Below, piece by piece: positions 7,644-14,021 of a DNA stretch of 20,828 nucleotides; within the stretch, counting starts at the first letter, position 1, and each line of letters starts with the position of its first letter. The notes below the pieces were generated by a model. It did not search any database, was not told the DNA's origin, and saw nothing but the letters and a program-made list of their open reading frames with translations. The DNA comes from a virus, in the IMG/VR virus record IMGVR_UViG_3300045283_000054, positions 1-20,828 of that record. One strand, written 5' to 3'. Position numbers and translations under genes: made by a program.

Positions 7644-8054
7644 ATGCAGGCCCTCTTGGCCCGCATGCAGACGGCCCTGGCTCCCGCTCAAGTCGACCGC
7701 AACGTCGATGAAGTCCTCGAGGCAAGCTCGGTCGGGCTGGCCCGGCTCCGCGACGGCGAGACGACTATGGAACTCGCCACGATCGGCGTGCGGACCTGGG
7801 ACATTCTCGCCGGCGTCTCTCTCTGCCTCGCCATCCAACTCCCCGACGCTAACGCGCGCTCGCTGGCGCTCGACGGGCTCGTCAAGGCGGCAGTCGACGC
7901 CATCGACCTAGACCCGACGCTCGGCGGCGCCGTCGACTGGACCGAAGCTCGAGGAATCTCGCCGGTTGAAGAAGCGATCACCGGGGCAGCCGGCCTCGCC
8001 AGCGTAACAGTCGATCTCGTGCTCCAATACACTAGCTCAAGCCAGGTGGGATGA
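7644..8054 (+). CDS. gpU-like tail terminator / minor tail protein
   Basis: A 136-residue protein in the position and size range of lambda gpU (131 residues), the hexamer that caps the tail tube and stops its growth. It has the expected mixed fold: helix (QALLARMQTALAPAQ), strands around GETTMELATIGVRTWDI, a helix at NARSLALDGLVKAAVDAI, and a C-terminal strand (SVTVDLVLQYTSS). ATG 7644 has GAGG about seven bases upstream. However, the codons before it continue the family-like N-terminus as TTNREAA from CTG 7620, which overlaps the upstream stop as CTGA, so the real protein may be eight residues longer. The stop is four bases before the tube protein ATG. Confidence 0.75.
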   Translation: MQALLARMQTALAPAQVDRNVDEVLEASSVGLARLRDGETTMELATIGVRTWDILAGVSLCLAIQLPDANARSLALDGLVKAAVDAIDLDPTLGGAVDWTEARGISPVEEAITGAAGLASVTVDLVLQYTSSSQVG

Positions 8055-8058
8055 TGTT

Positions 8059-9336
8059 ATGACTATCCTTTCGGGCGCAAATGCCAAGATCGCCATCAAA
8101 AAGGAGGTCACCTATGGCGTTGCGCCCGGCGGGAATTATGACCTCATCCCGATCGTCTCTTTCGAGCTCGCGGAAACTCAGCAATTCAGCGACAACGACT
8201 TAATTGGCCAGGGCGCCGATACACTCCGGCCGCAGCGCGAGATCTCGACATTCCAGGGCAACGTCACGACGGCGATCGACCTACGCGCCATCGGGCATTG
8301 GTTCAACCTCGCGTTTGGCACGGCCGTTGACACGGGCGTTGTCTCTACCGGGACGATCACCTTCTCTGGCCAACCGGCCGTCGCCTCGACGATCACCATC
8401 AACGGCGTCGTGTTTACGTTCGTCTCGGGCGCCCCGAGCGGCGCGCAGATCCAAATCGCCGCGACGCTGACGCTGACGCTCGACAATATGGTTTCGGTCC
8501 TGAACGCGAGCGTCAACGCCGCGGTGGACGACTGCACCTATAGCAAGGTCGGGACGACCATCCTGCTCGCCACCAACGACACGGCGGGCGCGGCCGGCAA
8601 CACATTCACATTGGCGGCTTCCGCGGCCAGCCTGGGCGTGGCCAGCGCCCCGACGCTCACCGGCGGCGGCTTCTCTCACCTCTGGGTCTCCGGTGCCGCC
8701 GTCCTCGCGAGCTACAGCGCCGAGCGGCAGCACCCGGACGCGACGGTCCCGCTGTATGCGCTCTATTCGGGAATCCGGTGCGACAGTGTCTCGCTACAGT
8801 TGGAACCCACCGGCAAGGCCACGATCCAGTTTGCCGTCAACTACAAGAGCTGCGTGCGCTCGACCGTCACCGCGGCTGGCACGCCCGTCGCAATCAACGT
8901 CGAACGGTTTAGCAATTATCACAACTACATCGAACAGAACGGCACTCCGCTCGCGAAAATCGAGTCGGTAAGTCTGCCCTATGCCCTGAATAACGAAGAA
9001 ATTCGCTATGTCGGAGGCCGCGGAGAGATCGGCGACATTATCGCAGGCATCCGCACAGCCAATGGTCAGATGACGGCTCGCTTCGAGGACTGGAACCTAT
9101 TTGCTACCGCTGCCGCTGAGACGACCTTCAACGTCGGCCTTGGCTTCAGGAAAACGCCCGCCCAAGGCGGATGGAAGTTGGAGATCCTGGTGGAGCAAGC
9201 CGAATTCGGCAACCCGAGCGACCCGATCAACGGCCCCGCGGGGATCAAGGCGACGTTCCCCTTTATCGGCAGCCGGTCGACCGGTACCGGACGCATGATG
9301 AGCGTCCTACTCGTCAACGACGTGGCAAGTTATTGA
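8059..9336 (+). CDS. Major tail tube protein (gpV-like) with inserted beta domain
   Basis: A 425-residue protein that should stack as hexameric rings around the tape measure to make the tail tube. The N-terminus (ANAKIAIKKEVTYGVAPGG, then FELAETQQFSDNDLIG) and the C-terminus (KLEILVEQAEFGNPSDP, then FPFIGSRSTGTGRMMSVLLVND) belong to the tube fold. Residues about 94-204 form a separate domain (GTITFSGQPAVASTITINGV, then DNMVSVLNASVNAAV, then DTAGAAGNTFTLAASAA) seen in assorted phage structural proteins, which makes this copy longer than lambda gpV (246 residues). AGGTGGG lies upstream of ATG 8059. The last seven bases overlap, tail to tail, the minus-strand lipoprotein gene. Confidence 0.85.
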   Translation: MTILSGANAKIAIKKEVTYGVAPGGNYDLIPIVSFELAETQQFSDNDLIGQGADTLRPQREISTFQGNVTTAIDLRAIGHWFNLAFGTAVDTGVVSTGTITFSGQPAVASTITINGVVFTFVSGAPSGAQIQIAATLTLTLDNMVSVLNASVNAAVDDCTYSKVGTTILLATNDTAGAAGNTFTLAASAASLGVASAPTLTGGGFSHLWVSGAAVLASYSAERQHPDATVPLYALYSGIRCDSVSLQLEPTGKATIQFAVNYKSCVRSTVTAAGTPVAINVERFSNYHNYIEQNGTPLAKIESVSLPYALNNEEIRYVGGRGEIGDIIAGIRTANGQMTARFEDWNLFATAAAETTFNVGLGFRKTPAQGGWKLEILVEQAEFGNPSDPINGPAGIKATFPFIGSRSTGTGRMMSVLLVNDVASY

Positions 9337-9587
9337 ACGACCGGTTCACAGTGGAAGATAAAATCGTGCGTCATGCACATAGGGTCAACACAATCGGCGC
9401 GATACCATTCCGCCTTCCGCCCGAAAATGTCGCAGCTGTTGTCCGCCATATTGCGGACCTCGTCGTCTTTAGTCCACGGGGCGGCGATGATATGGACGCC
9501 ACCCTCTGTTATGTCAGTCACTCTCGGAACCGGCATGCAGCCCGCAAGGGCGGCAGCGACGACGGCGACGGCGGCAAGGCGGTACAT
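9330..9587 (-). CDS. Small cysteine-rich lipoprotein, antisense to the tail operon (moron candidate)
   Basis: An 85-residue protein on the opposite strand to everything around it. Residues 1-16 (MYRLAAVAVVAAALAG) form a lipoprotein signal peptide and LAGC is a textbook lipobox with Cys17 as the lipidation site. Met at +2 predicts outer-membrane rather than inner-membrane retention. The mature part has four more cysteines in its C-terminal half (NSC, ADC, PMC, FHC), enough for two disulfides in the periplasm. I do not recognise the family. It fills the gap between the tube and chaperone genes, a place where lambda has no gene. It runs convergently into the tube gene with a 7-bp overlap. Position, strand and export fit a lysogeny-expressed moron, for example superinfection exclusion, but that is inference. 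Confidence 0.7.
   Translation of the reverse strand: MYRLAAVAVVAAALAGCMPVPRVTDITEGGVHIIAAPWTKDDEVRNMADNSCDIFGRKAEWYRADCVDPMCMTHDFIFHCEPVVQ
9334..9348. other. Small inverted repeat at the convergent gene ends
   Basis: TGAAC and GTTCA form a perfect 5-bp stem around a 5-base loop, exactly where the tube gene and the minus-strand lipoprotein gene end. There is no following T-run on either strand, so it is a weak candidate for a bidirectional stop at best. Confidence 0.25.
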
Positions 9588-9652
9588 GGTCCCATCTCAT
9601 TTCTAGGTGCGCGGGACATGGCCCCTCGACGCTCTGTCTACAAGGCACACCG

Positions 9653-10102
9653 ATGATCCGGCTCGGCACGAAGCGCGAACCGGTATGGCTGGAGCTGGGC
9701 AACGGCGTCCGGGTGCGGCTACGCCCATTCACGGCGGTCGCCGAGATGGCCGCCCAACGCGTCGCCCATGCCTACCTCGCGGGCGTACCTGCGGGGCAGG
9801 AGGCCGACCCCGACGCTTTCCAGGAGGCTTGGTATGTCGAGCTCGGCCGCCGAGCAATCGATGCCTGGGAGGGCGTGCTCGACCAGGACGGCGAGCCCGC
9901 GCCCTGCGAACCCGATCTGGTGGAGCAGCTTCTGCGCAACTTCACGGGGATGTGCGTCAATTTTAAACATGAATGGATAATGCGGGTCGTAGTGCTAGGA
10001 GAGGAAAAAAACGTATCCGCGCCCTCGCCCAATGGCACTTCGGCGACGGGCCCGAGTACTGTGCAGGATGCAGCGGCTCCGAGCAGCCTTGCGCTACAGT
10101 AG
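9653..10102 (+). CDS. Tail assembly chaperone, lambda gpG-like
   Basis: A 149-residue protein between the tube and tape measure genes, the fixed place of the G/T chaperones that bind the tape measure and recruit tube subunits. The N-terminal part (residues 1-45) is a short beta domain (VWLELGNGVRVRLRPF), followed by helices (MAAQRVAHAYLAG, then EAWYVELGRRAIDAWEGVL, then EPDLVEQLLRNFTGMCVNF). After residue 117 the frame continues into a low-complexity Ser/Pro/Ala tail, typical of a reading past a frameshift site. Codons 119-120 are AAA AAC within the heptamer A AAA AAC, allowing a -1 shift into the overlapping T frame. ATG 9653 has AAGG about eight bases upstream. Confidence 0.85.
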   Translation: MIRLGTKREPVWLELGNGVRVRLRPFTAVAEMAAQRVAHAYLAGVPAGQEADPDAFQEAWYVELGRRAIDAWEGVLDQDGEPAPCEPDLVEQLLRNFTGMCVNFKHEWIMRVVVLGEEKNVSAPSPNGTSATGPSTVQDAAAPSSLALQ

Positions 10103-10377
10103 AGCCATGGCGCTGCACTTACTCGGTCGAGGCTCCGCAGACGGAGGAGGGCGCGAGCGTCTGGGCTCTGGTCATGCAGTGCCCGGGCCTTTGGCGCGTC
10201 GCTCCCATGGGCGGCATTATCGGCTTGGATTGGCTATCCATCATGACGGCAGCCGATGCCGTCGGCGTGGACAGGGACGCGGTCGCGTTGATGCTGCCGT
10301 CCGTCGAGGCTGGCTTGCGCGCGGCCGTGGCCAACCGCGAGGAGCGGGAAGAAATTGCCGGTCCAGATAAACCGTAG
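9973..10377 (+). CDS. T extension of the tail assembly chaperone, expressed as a G-T fusion by -1 frameshift
   Basis: This frame lies -1 relative to the gpG-like gene and is open from 9973, but the ATG there has no special support; the expected product begins at 9653 and changes frame at the slippery site, after codon AAC 10010-10012, continuing with CGT at 10012. The fusion would be 241 residues, compared with 279 for lambda gpG-T. The T part has a Cys-containing start (YCAGCSGSEQPC, later WRCTYS) and then a helical region (GLDWLSIMTAADAVGVDRDAVALMLPSVEAGLRAAVA), reminiscent of domains that bind tail tube subunits. It ends 23 bases inside the tape measure gene. Confidence 0.8.
   Translation: MDNAGRSARRGKKRIRALAQWHFGDGPEYCAGCSGSEQPCATVEPWRCTYSVEAPQTEEGASVWALVMQCPGLWRVAPMGGIIGLDWLSIMTAADAVGVDRDAVALMLPSVEAGLRAAVANREEREEIAGPDKP
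10006..10012 (+). promoter_or_regulatory. Slippery heptamer A AAA AAC for programmed -1 frameshift
   Basis: Within a run of seven A bases, the zero-frame codons are AAA AAC (10007-10012) preceded by A at 10006, which matches the X XXY YYZ pattern exactly. A tandem -1 slip leads into the T frame, which is open for 121 more codons. Lambda uses GGGAAAG in the same gene position. Confidence 0.82.
10021..10051 (+). promoter_or_regulatory. Candidate frameshift-stimulating hairpin
   Basis: GCCCTCGCC at 10021-10029 pairs with GGCGA (10042-10046) plus GGGC (10048-10051), giving nine base pairs with one bulged C and a 12-base loop. It begins eight bases after the slippery heptamer, the distance typical of stimulatory stems. 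Only the pairing is seen; no energy was calculated. Confidence 0.55.
10339..10344 (+). promoter_or_regulatory. Ribosome binding site GAGGAG for the tape measure gene
   Basis: GAGGAG lies ten bases before TTG 10355 inside the end of the T frame, and GGGAAG lies closer still. Together they support the unusual TTG start. Confidence 0.6.
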
Positions 10378-12385
10378 CATCCGGCTATCGGTCGAGGGCG
10401 GCGAGGAAGCCGCCGACTCGTTCCGCAAGGTCGGCACTGAAGCGGAGTCGTCGCTCGCCAAGATCGGGCCGGCAGCGTCCAACTCGGCGAGGCAATTCGC
10501 CCAGGCGGCGAACCAAAACGAGCAGTCCGCGAACCGAATGCGCTTTGCGTTCGGCAACGTTGCAAATCAGTTCCAGGATGTGATCGTTCAGGTCCAGAGC
10601 GGTACAAACGCCTTCACAATTCTTGCTCAGCAGGGCCCGCAGATTGCCAGCGCATTCGGGCCCATAGGAGCAATAGTCGGCGTCGCCGTGGCCGGCATTT
10701 CGGCTCTCGCCGGCGCCTTCTTCAGGGTCAACGAGACTTCCAGCAAGACGAAGGACGTTCTCGACAGTGCGGTGACGGCCTTCGGCTCTGGCGCCACCGC
10801 GGCAAAACAATTTGCCGACGCGCTCGACGCTACGGACGCGGCGGGCCGACGGGCGCTGGAAACGCTTGCCCGTCTCGAGACGACCCAGCTCCAGACGCGC
10901 AGCAATGCTCTCGTCGGCCAGCTGACGACCGGCGTCGTGCCGACGATACGGAGCCAGGTTGCGCAACCGCCGGGGACATTCGGAACAGTAGGCGAGCGGC
11001 TCGCGCAACTGTCGGGCGAGGAACAAGAGGTTATACGGCGGGCGCGCGGGTTCAGCGAAACGCTGACGCGTGCGGTTCAGACTAACGACATTGATGCTCT
11101 GGCGAGGATATTCTCCGACCCCGCCGTTTCCCGCGACGCTGATCTGGCCGGGCTCGGGGTCGAGCTGATCAGCAATGCCGAGCGCGGCAGGGCGCTCGAG
11201 CTGCTGTCGCGTGGAGATACAGCGGGGCTGCGCACGCTCGCCGGTCCGACGGCGGCCAGCCGTTCGGCCGGCCACTCGGCAGCTCACAATGAGGCGACCG
11301 AGGCCGCGCATGATATCGACGTGATCCAGGAGCTCCAGCGGCAGCTACTCAGCCTCCAGGACGCGCGGGCGGGCGCGGCCGAGACGGCCGGCGCGCGGCT
11401 GTCAGGGATCGCGACGCCAGAGCAGCGCCAGCAGGTCGAGGACCTATCGCACTCGATCACGGACCTGAAGAAGGCCCAAGAAGAGGCGAAAAAGTCGGAA
11501 TCTGAGCTCCAGGCCCTCCAAAAGGAGGGCGCAAAACTGACGCGTGAGTACTCCACCCCGTTGCAGAAACTAGCGACCGATCAGGAGAGATTGGGGATAC
11601 TGCTCGATAAGAACGCAATAAGCCAACAAACCTTTGACAGGGCCATGGAAGAGGCCAGGAAGAGAACCGAGGAAGCGCAGCTTGCTGCGGGCAAAGACCC
11701 GATCACCGGCATCAGGCGGTCGCTTCACGACTTCCTGCTAGAGGCCGACGACCTGTCCAAGGTGACGGCCGAGGCGACGACGCGCGTGCTCGGCGGGCTC
11801 GAGGATGCCTTTATCCAGTTCGCAACGACTGGGAAGGTGACATTCGCTACCTTCGCCGCCAGCGCCATCGCCGACCTCGAGCGCGTCGCGTTCCGCGCGG
11901 CGGTGCTCGCCCCCATCGCGCGGGCGCTCGATAGCGCATTCTCCGGCGGATTCGGGAGCCTGTTCGGGAGCGGGGCAGGGGGCGGCGCCGGCGGGACTGG
12001 CGGCTTCTTCGTCTCGCCGTCCGGCTTTCACACCGGCGGCATCGTCGGCGACATCCAGAACACGCGCCGCGTCGACCCGCGCCTGTTCCTGCGCGCCCAG
12101 CGCTACCATTCGGGCGGGCTCGTCGGCGACGAGGTCCCGATCATCGCCCGCCGGGGCGAGGTTGTCTCGACTCCGGCGCAGTGGGCCGCCCAGGGCCGGA
12201 CTAACGTCGTCGTCAACAACTATGCCGGCGTGGGCGTCAGCACCCGCAGTCGGACCGACGCCAACGGCGGCCAGCAGCTCGAGGTGATGCTCTACCAGCA
12301 GTCGGCCCGCCAGGTGCGCACGGGCTCGCAGGACGGCGCGATGAACGCCCGCTATGGCCTCCGCCCGGTTCCGCTCTCCCGATGA
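10355..12385 (+). CDS. Tail tape measure protein
   Basis: A 676-residue protein, the largest before the tip gene, that sets tail length. Residues 1-90 match the N-terminal part of prophage tape measures (RSIRLSVEGGEEA, then NQFQDVIVQVQSGTNAFTI). A hydrophobic segment follows (about 99-123, FGPIGAIVGVAVAGISALAG), probably inserted in the host membrane during DNA entry. A long charged coiled-coil stretch covers about 363-446. The C-terminus resembles the lambda tape-measure C-terminal domain (LEDAFIQFATTGKVTFATFA, then ERVAFRAAVLAPIARAL), then a Gly-rich stretch and FHTGGIVGD/YHSGGLVGDEVP repeats. At about 0.15 nm per residue the tail would be near 100 nm long. TTG 10355 is the start, within the T frame; the stop overlaps the next ATG (ATGA). 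Confidence 0.9.
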   Translation: MPVQINRSIRLSVEGGEEAADSFRKVGTEAESSLAKIGPAASNSARQFAQAANQNEQSANRMRFAFGNVANQFQDVIVQVQSGTNAFTILAQQGPQIASAFGPIGAIVGVAVAGISALAGAFFRVNETSSKTKDVLDSAVTAFGSGATAAKQFADALDATDAAGRRALETLARLETTQLQTRSNALVGQLTTGVVPTIRSQVAQPPGTFGTVGERLAQLSGEEQEVIRRARGFSETLTRAVQTNDIDALARIFSDPAVSRDADLAGLGVELISNAERGRALELLSRGDTAGLRTLAGPTAASRSAGHSAAHNEATEAAHDIDVIQELQRQLLSLQDARAGAAETAGARLSGIATPEQRQQVEDLSHSITDLKKAQEEAKKSESELQALQKEGAKLTREYSTPLQKLATDQERLGILLDKNAISQQTFDRAMEEARKRTEEAQLAAGKDPITGIRRSLHDFLLEADDLSKVTAEATTRVLGGLEDAFIQFATTGKVTFATFAASAIADLERVAFRAAVLAPIARALDSAFSGGFGSLFGSGAGGGAGGTGGFFVSPSGFHTGGIVGDIQNTRRVDPRLFLRAQRYHSGGLVGDEVPIIARRGEVVSTPAQWAAQGRTNVVVNNYAGVGVSTRSRTDANGGQQLEVMLYQQSARQVRTGSQDGAMNARYGLRPVPLSR

Positions 12386-12732
12386 CTATCTCCTGGCCAG
12401 CCTATCTTCCGCAGGTCGTGCCGACCGGCGGCTACGAGGAGCGGCCGCCGGTGACGGTGCTTCGCTCGGACATGGACGCCGGCCCGGCAAAGGTGCGCCA
12501 GCGGTTCACGAGCGGCGTCCGCCCGATCGCTCTGCAGCTAATCTTGACCGACGCGCAGGCCGACGCGCTCGACTACTTCTATAGGGTCGAGGTCGCCGGC
12601 GGTTCGATCCCCTTCCGCTGGCGCAACCCGCGCACCAACAATCCGGCGTCCGTGCGCTTTGCGGATACGCCCAGCATGGTGGTCGCGGGCCTGCACTGGC
12701 GCGCCTCCGTCCAGCTCGAGGTTCTGCCGTAG
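12382..12732 (+). CDS. gpM-like minor tail protein
   Basis: A 116-residue protein directly after the tape measure, the position of lambda gpM (109 residues), part of the tail-tip hub. The sequence has the family-like order: SWPAYLPQVVPTGGYEERPP, then AGPAKVRQRFTSGVRPIALQLILT, DALDYFYR, IPFRWRNPRT, and a closing strand WRASVQLEVLP. These are strands of a small beta-barrel that rings the tube end. Its ATG overlaps the tape measure stop (ATGA), and its TAG stop is immediately followed by the next ATG. Confidence 0.8.
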   Translation: MTISWPAYLPQVVPTGGYEERPPVTVLRSDMDAGPAKVRQRFTSGVRPIALQLILTDAQADALDYFYRVEVAGGSIPFRWRNPRTNNPASVRFADTPSMVVAGLHWRASVQLEVLP

Positions 12733-13065
12733 ATGGCGCTCCTCGTGATGCAGGACGTCTCGGCCGGCGCCGCCGTCACCTTCGCGGCCGCCTCAGTCGG
12801 CGGCGACGCCTTCCCGACCGACAACCGCGCGCTCCTGATCGTCCGGAACTCGGGCGCGAGCACGCGGACCGTGACGCTCGCGAGCCAGGCCGTCGACCTG
12901 CCGCCCGGCACGGCCGCCGCCCCCAAGGTGCTGAGCGTGCTTGCCGGCACGACGGTCGCATGGGGCCCCATCGCGCGCCGGGGCTGGGCCAATGTCTCTG
13001 GCCAAGTGGCGATGACCTACAGCAGCGCGACCGACCTCACCGTCGCGGTCCTGGCCACGTACTGA
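12733..13065 (+). CDS. Uncharacterised beta-rich protein inserted between the gpM- and gpL-like genes
   Basis: A 110-residue protein that I cannot assign. The content is dominated by alternating hydrophobic strands (AGAAVTFAAASVGGD, ALLIVRNSGASTRTVTLASQ, then SVLAGTTVAWGPIARRGWAN, and DLTVAVLATY), which suggests a small beta-sandwich. No signal peptide, Cys or charged catalytic cluster is seen. The ATG directly follows the upstream TAG, with GAGG about 11 bases before it, and its TGA overlaps the next ATG by one base, so it is fully embedded in the tip operon. Lambda has no gene between M and L, so this is an accessory virion component or an assembly helper; the choice is open. Confidence 0.65.
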   Translation: MALLVMQDVSAGAAVTFAAASVGGDAFPTDNRALLIVRNSGASTRTVTLASQAVDLPPGTAAAPKVLSVLAGTTVAWGPIARRGWANVSGQVAMTYSSATDLTVAVLATY

Positions 13066-13538
13066 TGCCGGCCGACATCTCCTCGACCTTCTGGCGGGCG
13101 CTGTCAGCGCAGGAGAGCGCCGAGATCGCGATCCTCCTGCTCACGATCGCCGACCCGACCTCCGACACGCCGATCCGCCTCACCCTCGATTCGGTCGACA
13201 CGATCAGTCGCGGCGACACATATGTCGCCTACCCCTTCGACTTGCAGTTGCCCGGCCAGATCGGCGATGCTCCGCCAACCGCGCGGTTGACAATTGATAA
13301 CGTTTCTCGGGAACAGTTGACATGGGTCCGCCAGCTCACCGGGCCGGTGGCGGTCACGTTCGAGCTCGTGCTCGGCTCCGACCCCGACACTGTCGAGCAG
13401 GCTTGGGAAGGATTCGAGATCGTCTCGCTCACCTGGGACGCGCTGACGATCGGCGGTGATCTGACCTGTGAAGATATCGGCGTCGAGCCGTTCCCGGCCG
13501 GACGCTACACGCCGGCGGTCGTTCCCGGTGCGTTCTAG
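13065..13538 (+). CDS. DUF1833 family tail protein (gpL-like position)
   Basis: A 157-residue protein of the DUF1833 type found in phage tail-tip clusters just before the NlpC/P60 peptidase, where lambda has gpL. Recognisable segments are SAEIAILLLTIADP, IRLTLDSVDTISRGDTYVAYPFDLQLPGQ, ARLTIDNVSREQLTWVRQLTGPVAVTFELVL, then DTVEQAWEGFEIVSLTWDALTIGGDL, ending in PFPAGRYTPAVVPGAF. It is a mainly beta protein probably forming part of the hub. ATG 13065 shares its first base with the preceding TGA. There are five bases between its stop and the next gene's ATG. Confidence 0.82.
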   Translation: MPADISSTFWRALSAQESAEIAILLLTIADPTSDTPIRLTLDSVDTISRGDTYVAYPFDLQLPGQIGDAPPTARLTIDNVSREQLTWVRQLTGPVAVTFELVLGSDPDTVEQAWEGFEIVSLTWDALTIGGDLTCEDIGVEPFPAGRYTPAVVPGAF

Positions 13539-13542
13539 GGCT

Positions 13543-14010
13543 ATGCGCTTCGCAAACCAAAATATCGGCGCCACCGCCATCCCGACGGTGCCATACGTGG
13601 GGTTGCCTTTCCTCGAGGGCGGCAGGACGCGAGGCGGGCTCGACTGTTGGGGCCTCCTGCGCCTGGTCTATGACGAGCAGCTGCTGCTCAAATTGCCGAT
13701 GTTTGGGGAGCTCGCTGTGCGCCCCGGCGACCCCGCCTCGGCCGATGCCGTCCAGGCCCAGATCGAGGCCTCGGCGGCGGACTGGATCGAGGTCTCGCCC
13801 GGCGAGGAGGAGCCGTATGACGCGCTCCTTTTGCCAGTGATCGGCCGTCCGACACACGTCGCGCTAGTCGTGCTGCGGCCGCTCATGCTCCACGCCGACT
13901 TCATTCGCCGGCAGGTGAACTGCGTCCGCTGGGATGGCCCGGAATGGTCCGCCCGCGCGCGCCGGCGCCGCGTGTACCGGCATCCCATGCTCTGCTGGGG
14001 CGCCGCCTGA
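13543..14010 (+). CDS. NlpC/P60-type cysteine peptidase of the tail tip (gpK-like)
   Basis: A 155-residue protein that probably cleaves peptidoglycan peptide cross-links, or acts in tip assembly. The catalytic triad is visible: Cys35 in GLDCWGLLRLVY, His105 in RPTHVALVV, and a third residue likely His117 in LMLHADF. Lambda gpK has an additional N-terminal JAB domain, which is missing here. ATG 13543 is preceded by TAGGG at only three bases, so the start is plausible but not strongly marked; an earlier in-frame ATG lies inside the DUF1833 gene and would add a Ser/Arg-rich sequence unlike the family. The stop overlaps a possible CTG start of the tip gene (CTGA). Confidence 0.85.
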   Translation: MRFANQNIGATAIPTVPYVGLPFLEGGRTRGGLDCWGLLRLVYDEQLLLKLPMFGELAVRPGDPASADAVQAQIEASAADWIEVSPGEEEPYDALLLPVIGRPTHVALVVLRPLMLHADFIRRQVNCVRWDGPEWSARARRRRVYRHPMLCWGAA

Positions 14011-14021
14011 CGCATCTTCCC

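Noticed and set aside
9373-9606. Plus-strand 77-codon frame opposite the lipoprotein gene
   Set aside because: It lacks a ribosome binding site and its composition is that of an antisense shadow; the minus-strand reading has a proper signal peptide and lipobox.
9588-9652. Promoter for the minus-strand lipoprotein gene
   Set aside because: I looked for -35/-10 elements upstream of its start and found only TTGTAG without a matching -10; not strong enough to report as a feature.
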